From Bacteroides sp. (GTDB lineage: Bacteria > Bacteroidota > Bacteroidia > Bacteroidales > Bacteroidaceae): DNA of 64,000 nucleotides. The notes beneath the pieces are model-generated. The model searched no databases, was not told where the DNA came from, and worked only from the letters and a program-made list of their open reading frames with translations. Positions 33,866 to 42,356 of the stretch are shown here, one piece after another. The stretch covers positions 60,529 to 124,528 of the forward strand of contig NZ_JASLER010000035.1 in the NCBI RefSeq assembly GCF_030151085.1. Reading direction: 5' to 3'. The stretch's first letter is position 1, and every line of letters starts with the position of its first letter. The translations under genes and the position numbers were made by a program.

Positions 33866-34651
33866 ATGATAGAATTACGTACGGTCAACTTAACCCGATA
33901 CATCACACCTCTGCGTGAAGGTGGTTCCCTGCCTGCACTCGCAGAAGCCGACGACGAATTCAAATACGTCGTGAAGTTTCGTGGTGCCGGACATGGCACA
34001 AGAGCATTAGTAGCCGAACTGATTGGCGGAGAGATAGCCCGTCTGCTGGGTTTCCGTGTACCGGAGCTTGTATTCCTGAACCTCGACGAAGCTTTCGGTC
34101 GCACCGAAGGCGATGAGGAGATTCAAGATTTACTACAAGGGAGCAGAGGATTGAACTTAGGGCTACATTTCCTCTCGGGTGCGCTGACCTTCGACCCTGC
34201 TGCAACACGTATCGATGCCGAACAAGCTTCCCGCATAGTTTGGCTTGATTCCTATCTGACCAATATCGATCGCACTTTCCGCAACACCAATATGCTGATG
34301 TGGCACAAGGAACTTTGGCTGATAGACCATGGCTCCACACTCTATTTCCATCACTCTTGGGGAGACTGGAAAAAGGATGCACAAAGTCCTTTCAACTATA
34401 TCAAAAACCATGTATTGCTTCCCGAAGCCTCCCAACTTGAAAAAGCGGATGCAGAACTCAAGCCTCTACTGACAGAAGAGAAAATACGCTCCATCGTCGC
34501 CCTATTGCCCGATGATTGGTTGCAATGGAACGATGTAGACGAGACACCCGAAGAAATCAGAGAAATATATACGCGCTTTCTGACCGAGAGGCTGGCGCAT
34601 TCCGCAACATTTGTAAAAGAAGCACAAGATGCAAGGAAAACACTTATATGA
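33866..34651 (+). CDS. HipA-like serine/threonine kinase (stand-alone HipA_2 type)
   Basis: 261 residues. The kinase core is recognisable: a likely ATP-site lysine K37 (KYVVKFRG), the loop YLTNIDRTFRNTN with catalytic D135 and N140 in the NxDRxxxN form used by HipA, and a DFG-like metal aspartate D154 (WLIDHGS). The N-terminal subdomain of classical HipA is missing, and no HipB-like antitoxin lies upstream; instead a DUF3037 gene overlaps its 3' end by 23 bp. HipA phosphorylates glutamyl-tRNA synthetase; the target here is unknown. The pairing with DUF3037 is seen in other genomes from general knowledge and may form a two-part module. Confidence 0.8.
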   Translation: MIELRTVNLTRYITPLREGGSLPALAEADDEFKYVVKFRGAGHGTRALVAELIGGEIARLLGFRVPELVFLNLDEAFGRTEGDEEIQDLLQGSRGLNLGLHFLSGALTFDPAATRIDAEQASRIVWLDSYLTNIDRTFRNTNMLMWHKELWLIDHGSTLYFHHSWGDWKKDAQSPFNYIKNHVLLPEASQLEKADAELKPLLTEEKIRSIVALLPDDWLQWNDVDETPEEIREIYTRFLTERLAHSATFVKEAQDARKTLI

Positions 34652-35012
34652 ATACGCCGTCATCCGCTTGGTTCCCAAAGTAGAACGTGAGGAGTTCTTC
34701 AATGTGGGAGTCATTCTGTTCTCCAAAAAGGCGAACTTTATCTGTTCACTATGCCATATAGATGAAGAGAAATTAAAGTTATATGCCACCGAACTGGACC
34801 CCGAAATGGCAGCAACCCACCTGCAAGTATTTCAGAAAATCTGTTCGGGAGATAAAGACGGAGGTCCTATCGCCTCTCTCGATGTACCGGAAAGGTTTCG
34901 TTGGCTCACCGCCATAAGAAGTTCCTGCATCCAGACTTCACGTCCACATGCAGGTTTTTCAGATAATTTGGATGAAACATTGGAAAGACTCTTTAGAGAG
35001 TTAGTCTTATAG
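34629..35012 (+). CDS. DUF3037 family protein paired with HipA-like kinase
   Basis: 127 residues with the family's start YEYAVIRLVPKVEREEFFNVGVILFS and C-terminal LTAIRSSCIQTSRPH. No catalytic motif is obvious. It overlaps the kinase gene by 23 bp in a different frame, so both are made from one message. Its role may be to partner or restrain the kinase; this is inferred from gene pairing only. It converges on the RecQ-like helicase gene, 32 bp away. Confidence 0.82.
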   Translation: MQGKHLYEYAVIRLVPKVEREEFFNVGVILFSKKANFICSLCHIDEEKLKLYATELDPEMAATHLQVFQKICSGDKDGGPIASLDVPERFRWLTAIRSSCIQTSRPHAGFSDNLDETLERLFRELVL

Positions 35013-35044
35013 TATCTCCATAAGTCCGACAAAGGATAGTCTGA

Positions 35045-37480
35045 CTACGAATACTTTTTCTTCAATTCTTCTACTCCCATGCCTGTAAAGTAATCTTCTA
35101 TAAAGCCCCAACGTTGCTCGTCCGTCAACTTATCCGTACCGAAGAAGAAGGTAAACAAATCAATCTGCTCCTCAAAAATCCGTTCATTCGTATCAAGAAT
35201 GAGGTTATGATAGTCGTCGGAGAAAGCAAGTTTTTGTAGATTATCCGGATCATTGAAACGGACGGAGACACAAGGAGTACCACCACCCTCAACACAGAAC
35301 GAAAGGCAATCGAGCATAGAAAGGAGGTTCAGAAGCATATTCAAATCAGAGAAAGGAGTACAATAGAATAACAACCGGTCTCCCTTACTGCCAACTATAC
35401 GCTGACCGAATAATTTCTGATAACGGGACAATAGCAAATCAAAGCCTTTTGTCACTGTAAAAGATAATTCGTTAGAGTCTTTTTTCTTCACGCTACTAAT
35501 ATAGCTGACGCTACGCCCTTCTTCCGTACGACTTTCCAACAAAGAACCAATGAAACGTTTGGCAGACCGCACATCCATGCCATGATCAGCAAAGACTGCA
35601 CGAAGTTCTTCTTCATCAAAACGCCCTTTACTCTTCAGCAAGGCGGTTTTCAACATGGTAGTCAAGCTATTGAACATCGCATTCATCCGTTCACGAATCA
35701 CTTCAGCATCTTCTTTTAGCAAGACTTCATGTTTACCTACCGATACAGCACGGGAACCTTCCCATAAGGTACCATTATTCAGTTTCTGTTTGAATTCTTT
35801 ATAACCAAGATCAGAGAAACGTTCTTCCCAAAGATCATCAAGACGAGCCATGTAAACATTCTCTTCGCCCTCTACCTTCGTGAGAAAATCCTGAAATTCA
35901 TGGGCAAAAGCATCCCCCATCTTATCTTGAACAAATCCTTCGGTCAGTAAGTTTTTGGGGCTGACTTCCAATAAATGCTTTCCGTAGCGTTGCGCCAAAT
36001 CATCTTCCAGCCATAGCAAGGCTGTTTTGATGAGTTGTCCTAGCTCTGCTTCATATTCCAGCTTATTCTTGGTTCGAGGCAATTTCACCACAAATTCAAA
36101 GTCGGACAAAGAGACCATTATTTCGGGCTTCTCACCTTTCATCCGATAAACTTCCATGAGCTTCCTCAGAATAAGCACTAACTGTTCCTGAGCAATATTC
36201 CCTGTCTGATGCAGACGCTTCATATAGTAGAAATCACGCTCGTGATAGTCCGTAACAGATACACCTTGAATATCCGCATCGCGGGCGGAACGTCCTATCT
36301 CCTGTATATAATCAACAAATGTACTCGATGGTGCAACATGGTATACACGGTCGATATCACTGATATCCACTCCCATACCAAAAGCTTTCGTGGCAACAAT
36401 CAACCGTTTGGAACCTTCCTTAAACTCTTGCACAATTGTCGCTTTCTGTTCTTTATCCTTCTTACCATAGTAGGAAGCCACCAAATTCCAATCCGAAGGC
36501 TTGACCCAAGTTTTCAACCTCATATCAATACCACCCGCAAAAGGATAATAAAGCAACGTTTTATGACCGTCCAAAAAGTCCTCTATCCTGGCAGCAACTA
36601 CACGCTGTTTAGCTTTGTCATAAGTCTCCCCTTCTTCCATCTGCATCTGACGGATATCAAAACCGATATTCCGACGTTTCACGGTACCCACATAAAGTAC
36701 ACAGGGTTCCATCTGCAAAGAACGAATAGTTTCGAACACCATATCATTACCACCTTTAGGATTCCATACAGCTGTAGCAGTCAATGCAAATAATGGGAAT
36801 GTGTAACCAAGACTTTCTTTCAATGCACTCAGATAGCGTCCCAGGAACCAGTAATCCACTCGGAATTCCTTACCCCATGTCGTCACTGTATGCGCCTCGT
36901 CTACAACAACCAGACCGATACGACGTTCACCGATAAAGTGCTTGATATCGTATGAAAGGAGTAATTCGGGCGAGAGGTAGAATAAATTGATTTCTCCTTC
37001 GCGTACCTGACTGTAAACTTCTGCCTTCTGTTCGGGCGAAAGATCAGAAGAAGCATACGCCACACGCGAATACCCTAAATCCTGCAAACCTTCCACCTGA
37101 TCCACAATCAAGGCTTTCAAAGGAGAAATAACTATAGTCAGCAGATTATATTCCTTTCCCAGATAAATAGCAGGAAGTTGAAACAATAATGATTTTCCGG
37201 AACCGGTAGGAGCAGTCAACAAAATATTATCGACCTGAGACTTCTCGTCTTTTTGTGCATTCTCTGCTTCAAGAATAACATTCTCTATCAGTTGTCCTTG
37301 TGAAATACTGAGTTTATCTTTTCCTTTAAACAAATCGTCATAAATTTCAAGATCGCGAAACTGGTCATAGCCGTATGTTTCTTTTAAAAGTATATTCACC
37401 GCTTCGCGGCAACTTTCCGGCAAATGTCTTTCTCTCAATTCGGGTAATTGCCGCGTTGTTTCTATTTCTATATCTGCCAT
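35045..37480 (-). CDS. Divergent RecQ-like superfamily 2 DNA helicase
   Basis: 811 residues from ATG 37480 (a GTG start two codons upstream is possible). Motifs: Walker A TAPTGSGKSLLFQLPA, SPLKALIVDQV (motif Ia), DEAH box VVVDEAHTVTTWG, FALTATAVW (motif III), KRLIVATKAFGMGVD (motif V) and YIQEIGRSARD (motif VI). These match RecQ, but the zinc-binding and HRDC domains of canonical RecQ are not recognisable; instead a roughly 370-residue C-terminal region of unknown fold follows. So it is probably not the housekeeping RecQ. It has its own promoter (37542-37572) and is convergent with the kinase/DUF3037 pair. It may act in repair, recombination or mobile-element control. Confidence 0.82.
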   Translation of the reverse strand: MADIEIETTRQLPELRERHLPESCREAVNILLKETYGYDQFRDLEIYDDLFKGKDKLSISQGQLIENVILEAENAQKDEKSQVDNILLTAPTGSGKSLLFQLPAIYLGKEYNLLTIVISPLKALIVDQVEGLQDLGYSRVAYASSDLSPEQKAEVYSQVREGEINLFYLSPELLLSYDIKHFIGERRIGLVVVDEAHTVTTWGKEFRVDYWFLGRYLSALKESLGYTFPLFALTATAVWNPKGGNDMVFETIRSLQMEPCVLYVGTVKRRNIGFDIRQMQMEEGETYDKAKQRVVAARIEDFLDGHKTLLYYPFAGGIDMRLKTWVKPSDWNLVASYYGKKDKEQKATIVQEFKEGSKRLIVATKAFGMGVDISDIDRVYHVAPSSTFVDYIQEIGRSARDADIQGVSVTDYHERDFYYMKRLHQTGNIAQEQLVLILRKLMEVYRMKGEKPEIMVSLSDFEFVVKLPRTKNKLEYEAELGQLIKTALLWLEDDLAQRYGKHLLEVSPKNLLTEGFVQDKMGDAFAHEFQDFLTKVEGEENVYMARLDDLWEERFSDLGYKEFKQKLNNGTLWEGSRAVSVGKHEVLLKEDAEVIRERMNAMFNSLTTMLKTALLKSKGRFDEEELRAVFADHGMDVRSAKRFIGSLLESRTEEGRSVSYISSVKKKDSNELSFTVTKGFDLLLSRYQKLFGQRIVGSKGDRLLFYCTPFSDLNMLLNLLSMLDCLSFCVEGGGTPCVSVRFNDPDNLQKLAFSDDYHNLILDTNERIFEEQIDLFTFFFGTDKLTDEQRWGFIEDYFTGMGVEELKKKYS

Positions 37481-37541
37481 AATCACGGGATATTAAAACC
37501 TCTCCTTATATTTCTACTTATTTTTATGCAATAAAATATCA

Positions 37542-37572
37542 CAAATATAAGGTAGATTAATTCCTCCCCAAA
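37542..37572 (-). promoter_or_regulatory. Promoter for the RecQ-like helicase
   Basis: Minus-strand TTTG (37569-37572), 19-nt spacer, TATATTTG (37542-37549): exact consensus, 61 bp before the ATG. Confidence 0.75.
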
Positions 37573-37622
37573 ATGTTATTGCAAAAAAAGCATACTTTAT
37601 ATCATTGTTAACTTACTAAATC

Positions 37623-37653
37623 ATTGTATAACTCACAGCATTCACTATCTTTG
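37623..37653 (+). promoter_or_regulatory. Promoter for the DUF362 gene
   Basis: ATTG (37623-37626), 19-nt spacer, TATCTTTG (37646-37653), 32 bp before ATG 37686. Good -7 box and near-consensus -33. Confidence 0.65.
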
Positions 37654-37685
37654 AGTTATGAAAGACTAAATAAAAAAATTATATA

Positions 37686-38987
37686 ATGAAAAACACACTA
37701 CTACTTTTATTCATTTGCCTAGGATACTTCCTTACTTCTGAAACAGTACAAGCACAGGAGATGTCACAAGAATCTCCCGTGAAACAATGCCTAGGTATCA
37801 ACCAACCTGTAGGTACTGCTCGTGGTATATTCCCTGGTCGGGTAACCTGGAGCCATGCTCCCGGCGCAGCCAGCTGGGATGAAGGAGATAGCTTCTGGTT
37901 CGAAGACCGCTTTAACAATCAAGATGATTGCGACTGGCTGATTAAGCAAACCCTTCGTTCGCTTACCGGGACCAAGAATGAGAAAGCTGCCTGGAAAACC
38001 TTGTTCAAGTACTACAATTCCAATCATGGAAAGGGGAAATCAGGTTATGCCCCCAATGAAAAGATTACTATCAAAGTTAACAATAACAATACTTACTCCC
38101 ACGCTGATTGCAAGGAAATAAACTCTTCCCCCCAATTGCTGCTAGCATTGCTAAAAAGCCTGGTCTATAATGCAGGAGTACCCGAAGAAGCCATTACCGT
38201 TGCCGAACCGAGCCGCTTCATTACCGATTTTCTATTTAAGAAGTGCCACGACGCTTTTCCAAAAGTTCGTTTTGTAGATAATCACGGAGGTGAAGGACGT
38301 ACCAAGTCTACTTATACCGCAGATGCCATGGCTTACTCCAAAGACAACGGTCCTCTAGCACGTGGCATTGCAACAGCATTTACCAATGCCGATTATGTCA
38401 TTAACATGGCACTACTGAAAGGACACGTGGGGCAAGGTGTTACCCTCTGTGCCAAGAATTGGTATGGAGCTATGAGTATCCATGCAGATTGGAGGAAGAA
38501 CTTTCATAACAACTTCAATCAAAGCAAAGACGGTACTCCCAAATACATTACTTTCGTTGATTTTATGGGACACAAAGACCTGGGTGGTAAAGGGCTTCTT
38601 TGGCTGATTGACGGTTTGTATGGATGCAAACAGGTAGATGGTGTACCTGCTCCCAAATGGGATATGGCACCTTTCAACGGAAACTGGCCTTGTTCTTTAT
38701 TTGGGAGCCTCGACCCTGTAGCCATCGACATGGTAGGAAATGACTTCCTCATCAACCAGTTTCCCAACATGCCCGATGTCAACTACTCGGATATGTATTT
38801 GCAAGAAGCAGCCCAAGCCGATAAAGCCCCATCGGGAACCCAATATGATCCCGAAGGTGATGGTACCTATTTACCAAGCCTTGGTGTAGCCGAACATTGG
38901 AGTAATGCGAAAGACAAACAGTATAGCCGCAATTTAGGTAAAGACAAAGGAATAGAGTTGATTTACATACTACGTTCCGGCAAATAA
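37686..38987 (+). CDS. Secreted DUF362 family protein
   Basis: 433 residues with a signal peptide (MKNTLLLLFICLGYFLTSETVQAQ) and a DUF362-type core: ITIKVNNNN, VEEA-like GVPEEAITVAEPSRF, DYVINMALLKGHVGQGVTLCAKNWYG, then FGSLDPVAIDMVGNDFL. DUF362 is often linked to ferredoxin-type iron-sulfur proteins, but no CxxCxxC cluster motif is present, so it is the cofactor-less secreted form. Function unknown. Monocistronic with its own promoter and a strong terminator. Confidence 0.85.
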   Translation: MKNTLLLLFICLGYFLTSETVQAQEMSQESPVKQCLGINQPVGTARGIFPGRVTWSHAPGAASWDEGDSFWFEDRFNNQDDCDWLIKQTLRSLTGTKNEKAAWKTLFKYYNSNHGKGKSGYAPNEKITIKVNNNNTYSHADCKEINSSPQLLLALLKSLVYNAGVPEEAITVAEPSRFITDFLFKKCHDAFPKVRFVDNHGGEGRTKSTYTADAMAYSKDNGPLARGIATAFTNADYVINMALLKGHVGQGVTLCAKNWYGAMSIHADWRKNFHNNFNQSKDGTPKYITFVDFMGHKDLGGKGLLWLIDGLYGCKQVDGVPAPKWDMAPFNGNWPCSLFGSLDPVAIDMVGNDFLINQFPNMPDVNYSDMYLQEAAQADKAPSGTQYDPEGDGTYLPSLGVAEHWSNAKDKQYSRNLGKDKGIELIYILRSGK

Positions 38988-39018
38988 GAAAAGAAAATCC
39001 TTCATCATATTAAAGCAC

Positions 39019-39080
39019 GTATGACACAGAATCTACTATTCCACTAAAAAGGAATTATAGATTCTGTGTCATACCTGTTT
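39019..39080 (+). terminator. Terminator after the DUF362 gene
   Basis: Perfect 17-bp arms (39019-39035 and 39058-39074, GTATGACACAGAATCTA form) with inner TTCC/GGAA pairing, followed by CTGTTTTT. Arms are longer than in a typical terminator. Confidence 0.85.
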
Positions 39081-39093
39081 TTAAAAAGCGAAA

Positions 39094-39109
39094 GCAGCCT
39101 TTTAGCTGC
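39094..39109 (-). terminator. Probable terminator for the DUF2795/adenosyltransferase unit
   Basis: GCAGC and GCTGC flank CTTTTA; on the minus strand the stem is followed by TTTCGCTTTTT. It lies 55 bp beyond the DUF2795 stop. Confidence 0.55.
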
Positions 39110-39163
39110 CTCACACTATTCACTTTTAGCCTCTAACTATGCAAGGCTTTTGCTGATTCCGCG

Positions 39164-39385
39164 CTAATATTCCTCTTCGTTAAAAAAGAAATCCTCCTTA
39201 CTCGGATAATCGGGCCAAATATCTTCAATGCTTTCATAAATCTCGCCTTCATCTTCCATTTCCTGCAGGTTTTCAATCACTTCAAGCGGAGCACCCGAAC
39301 GCATGGCATAGTCTATTAATTCATCCTTAGTTGCCGGCCAAGGAGCATCTTCCAGTTTCGATGCTAATTCCAATGTCCAATACAT
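39164..39385 (-). CDS. DUF2795 family protein
   Basis: 73-residue acidic protein (MYWTLELASKLEDAPWPATKDELIDYAMRSG ... VIENLQEM), the single-domain form of DUF2795, a small cytosolic helical domain of unknown function. The sequence APWPATKDELIDYA is characteristic. It has its own promoter box at 39437-39444, downstream of the adenosyltransferase gene on the same strand, so it may be expressed both alone and by read-through. Confidence 0.85.
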   Translation of the reverse strand: MYWTLELASKLEDAPWPATKDELIDYAMRSGAPLEVIENLQEMEDEGEIYESIEDIWPDYPSKEDFFFNEEEY

Positions 39386-39436
39386 ATCTGTAAGTATTAA
39401 AATTGTAAATATTAAGTCCTACTTTCTATTTTTCGG

Positions 39437-39444
39437 CAAAAGTA
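39437..39444 (-). promoter_or_regulatory. -7 box for the DUF2795 gene
   Basis: Minus-strand TACTTTTG matches TAnnTTTG, 51 bp before the start codon. Confidence 0.5.
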
Positions 39445-39456
39445 TAACAATTTATT

Positions 39457-40011
39457 TCACACGCAACTATTATTCCAAAATATTTCTTCTTTTTTCTCAT
39501 CACAATTGATTTTGCGCGACAAAACAAATAAATAATCAGACAAACGATTTACATAAGCTAATAATTCAGAAGAAATTTCCACATGTTCAGCCAAAGCAAG
39601 AATTCTACGTTCGGCGCGACGACAAACAGTACGGCAAATATGACAAACCGCCGCTCCACGGCTTCCTCCCGGAAGAATGAAGTTAGAAAGAGGTGGCACC
39701 AGACTATCCAAATGGTCAATTTCCCGCTCTACCGCCTCAACCAATGCAGGAGTAATAATGCTCACATCGTAAAGTTTAGTTTTTTCTTGATCAGTGGCAA
39801 GATGGGAACCTACTGCAAACAATTTATCCTGCACATGCTGAAGGAAATGCTTATCGCGATCATCGGACAAATAGGTTATCAATAACCCCAGATTAGAATT
39901 AAATTCATCAATCGTACCATAAGCTTCCAGACGAATATGAGTCTTAGGCACACGGGTACCACCTACAAGTGAGGTTGTTCCTTTATCTCCGGTTTTAGTA
40001 TATATCTTCAT
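39457..40011 (-). CDS. Cob(I)alamin adenosyltransferase, PduO type
   Basis: 184 residues from ATG 40011 (MKIYTKTGDKGTTSLVGGTR). The N-terminal TKTGDKGTTSL loop binds ATP; the helical core contains FILPGGSRGAAVCHICRTVCRRAERR and VNRLSDYLFVLSRKIN, both signature segments of the PduO family. It makes adenosylcobalamin from cob(I)alamin and ATP for B12-dependent mutases, relevant to the succinate-propionate pathway of Bacteroides. An in-frame extension to 40053 is not supported by the family N-terminus. Confidence 0.94.
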   Translation of the reverse strand: MKIYTKTGDKGTTSLVGGTRVPKTHIRLEAYGTIDEFNSNLGLLITYLSDDRDKHFLQHVQDKLFAVGSHLATDQEKTKLYDVSIITPALVEAVEREIDHLDSLVPPLSNFILPGGSRGAAVCHICRTVCRRAERRILALAEHVEISSELLAYVNRLSDYLFVLSRKINCDEKKEEIFWNNSCV

Positions 40012-40075
40012 AATAAAACGTTGTTTTAAGTGATTAAGTAGTTTAATGATCACTAAATTAAACGTCTAAAGATAA

Positions 40076-40708
40076 TCAAAAGTTGATAATATAATCCTGT
40101 TTTATCTTAGTTTTATCAAAGAAGATAACACCGAGATCATAAAGATCGAAGGTAATGCCTACGCGCTCATCCTTCTTCATGCGTTTCCAAAGTGCGAGCA
40201 TCTTCGAGCTATAGCGAATCCCTTCAACAACAAAAACTGATTTCTCCGTTATACGATCCGCACAGATACGAAAAACATCCTCCATAAAATCAGGATGGCG
40301 GTAATCGTGCAGATAAAGAAAGTCTACGGGAATGCCGGATTCCAGGAATAACTCAGAGAGATCGAAAGCAGAAGTATAATCGACTCCCTCCTTCCCGGCT
40401 TTTAAGTAGAGCGCAGAAGCAGCAAGGGTACCGGCATCGACTACTGTATATGGTTGGGTATAATTAACAAGACGAAACAGAAACTGCTTTACCTTTTTCA
40501 GCTCATACAACCATTGTCTATCCTTCTCTAGTGCTAGCCGTTTCTCTTCCTCTTCCAGATCCTTATATTTATAATAAGGTGTAGACTGATAGATTACTTG
40601 AGTTATCAGATTAAAAGCAAAAGGAGAATGTACCCCGTAACCACAACGATTGCGAAAACGACGTAACCAGATAAACGGACGTTTCAGAGTAAGTATAATG
40701 CGATTCAT
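40076..40708 (-). CDS. Bacteroidetes-conserved protein with methyltransferase-like fold
   Basis: 210 residues. It opens with a basic segment RRFRNRCGYGVHSPFAFNLI, a pattern I associate with a Bacteroidetes-specific family annotated as class I SAM-dependent methyltransferase. The centre TVVDAGTLAASALYLKAG sits where motif I should be, but the glycine-rich GxGxG is degraded to DAGTLAAS, so SAM binding is doubtful. The C-terminus reads ITFDLYDLGVIFFDKTKIKQDYIINF. Located just downstream of the serine hydrolase gene with a 12-bp gap, so the two are probably cotranscribed. Confidence 0.75.
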   Translation of the reverse strand: MNRIILTLKRPFIWLRRFRNRCGYGVHSPFAFNLITQVIYQSTPYYKYKDLEEEEKRLALEKDRQWLYELKKVKQFLFRLVNYTQPYTVVDAGTLAASALYLKAGKEGVDYTSAFDLSELFLESGIPVDFLYLHDYRHPDFMEDVFRICADRITEKSVFVVEGIRYSSKMLALWKRMKKDERVGITFDLYDLGVIFFDKTKIKQDYIINF

Positions 40709-40720
40709 ACCAACAATTTT

Positions 40721-42226
40721 TTATTGCAGACTTCCTTTGATAGTTATTCCATTGTCGGAAGTATAATTCTCTGTAACATTCAAGATTACATTATCATCCT
40801 CAAAACGGAAGGTTATGCCAAGGGCACTTATCCAATTGACATAGTGTGCCTTCAACTGTAAAGTTGTAGCTGACGACCAAGCATAACTACCTGCCACCCA
40901 GAAAGGACCTTCAATACCCTTGAGAGCACCTACAGCAGTGACTGAGTAAGGAGGATAAACTTCGGTAGAGGTCTTCAACCATTGTTTATAACCGAAGGGC
41001 AGGTCATACGTAACACCACTTTTATCAGTAACCGTCATCACCACTTCCTTCTGTTTGAATTGCAGGCTGAGAGATTGCCAGCCATATTTATTATTTTCAA
41101 GTGTAATACGTTTACCAGCATATTCCCGTGCAATAGGGGAATTAGCTTTTCCTTGAACTAATGGTAACTGATAGGCATTCTGTTTCTTTTGCAAAAGTTT
41201 ATAGTCCTTACCCGGTGTCAAAGCCTTATCTCCTACTTGAGGCAATAAGCGGTTCCAAACCAACCGACGCTGGTTATTACCGTTTATCAGTGTACATTCA
41301 GTTATAACTACTACCATATCTTTATCAGGGATTATCAAAACATACTGCCCTAAAGCTCCATCCAGACGAACGGCACCGGGATATTCACACATCCACATCT
41401 GATAACCGTAATCTTCGTCACCGGCTTCCATTTGTCTGGTAGTCATTTGCTCTACCCAAGCAGCGGGCAACAACTGCTTACCTTCCCACACACCACCATT
41501 CAATAATAGAAGACCGAATTTTGCCAACGACTCGCTTTGAATGTGCAATCCCCAACCGCCGGTATTTACACCTTCGGGACTGATTTCCCATGCAACATCG
41601 GTTATGTTCATCGGAGTGAAAAGCTTCAATTTAAGATAGTCCAGCAAGGTCATACCGGTAACCTTCTGAACAATGGCAGAAAGAAGATAAGTGCATATTG
41701 AATCATATTCAAACTTCTTACCAGGTGCTTTGACGGGCTTAGCAAGGTAGGTACGTATCCAATCGGTAGTAATGTTACGCATGTTCCAGTCCGGTGTAAC
41801 ACCCGAAGTCATAGTAAGCAGATCATGGACGGTCATATCCGCCAGATTAACGGAAACAGAATCGGGAAGAAATTCGGGGAAGAAAGCACCTACACGATCA
41901 GTCAATCGCAAACGATTGTCCGCAATAGCCAATCCTACTGCCGCGCCGACAAAAGTCTTGGAACAGGAATACATAGTATGACGATATTCAGGAGCGAAGG
42001 GAACAGGATAAGCTTCTGCAATCACTTTGCCATGTCGCACCACCACTACACTATGTATATCTGTTTTAGGCAGTGCAGTTAGCGAATCGAATAAAACCAC
42101 AATAGCTTTGGAGGGTACTCCTTCCGCTTCGGGAGTAGAACGCTGCAGCTCATTGATTTGTGCACAAATTGTTGAAGAAACCAGCGAACAGAGAGTAAAT
42201 AGAATTAAACCGAATTTATTCTTCAT
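40721..42226 (-). CDS. Secreted serine hydrolase of the beta-lactamase/class C family
   Basis: 501 residues from ATG 42226, which opens the signal peptide (MKNKFGLILFTLCSLVSSTICAQ). The S-x-x-K catalytic motif is YSCSKTF, with a YDS candidate for the tyrosine motif (FEYDSICTYLL). The C-terminal 130 residues form a separate beta-rich domain. Members of this family are esterases, peptidases or beta-lactamases; the DD-peptidase-like start GVPSKAIVVLFD fits an esterase-type branch. It has an excellent promoter (42259-42290) and is 131 bp from the GH95 gene, so it could assist the PUL, for example by removing acetyl groups, but this is speculative. Confidence 0.85.
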   Translation of the reverse strand: MKNKFGLILFTLCSLVSSTICAQINELQRSTPEAEGVPSKAIVVLFDSLTALPKTDIHSVVVVRHGKVIAEAYPVPFAPEYRHTMYSCSKTFVGAAVGLAIADNRLRLTDRVGAFFPEFLPDSVSVNLADMTVHDLLTMTSGVTPDWNMRNITTDWIRTYLAKPVKAPGKKFEYDSICTYLLSAIVQKVTGMTLLDYLKLKLFTPMNITDVAWEISPEGVNTGGWGLHIQSESLAKFGLLLLNGGVWEGKQLLPAAWVEQMTTRQMEAGDEDYGYQMWMCEYPGAVRLDGALGQYVLIIPDKDMVVVITECTLINGNNQRRLVWNRLLPQVGDKALTPGKDYKLLQKKQNAYQLPLVQGKANSPIAREYAGKRITLENNKYGWQSLSLQFKQKEVVMTVTDKSGVTYDLPFGYKQWLKTSTEVYPPYSVTAVGALKGIEGPFWVAGSYAWSSATTLQLKAHYVNWISALGITFRFEDDNVILNVTENYTSDNGITIKGSLQ

Positions 42227-42258
42227 AACTGTATTAAGCATTTGTATTATAAGTAGTG

Positions 42259-42290
42259 CAAAAGTACAGTATTCAGTTGCGAAAGACAAA
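42259..42290 (-). promoter_or_regulatory. Promoter for the serine hydrolase gene
   Basis: Minus-strand TTTG (42287-42290), 20-nt spacer, TACTTTTG (42259-42266): full consensus, 33 bp before the start codon. It separates this gene from GH95 transcription. Confidence 0.75.
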
Positions 42291-42356
42291 TATTACGGAA
42301 AAGAAAAGTTAGCTATTTTCATATACTATCTGCTATATTCCATACTCTCAATACTA

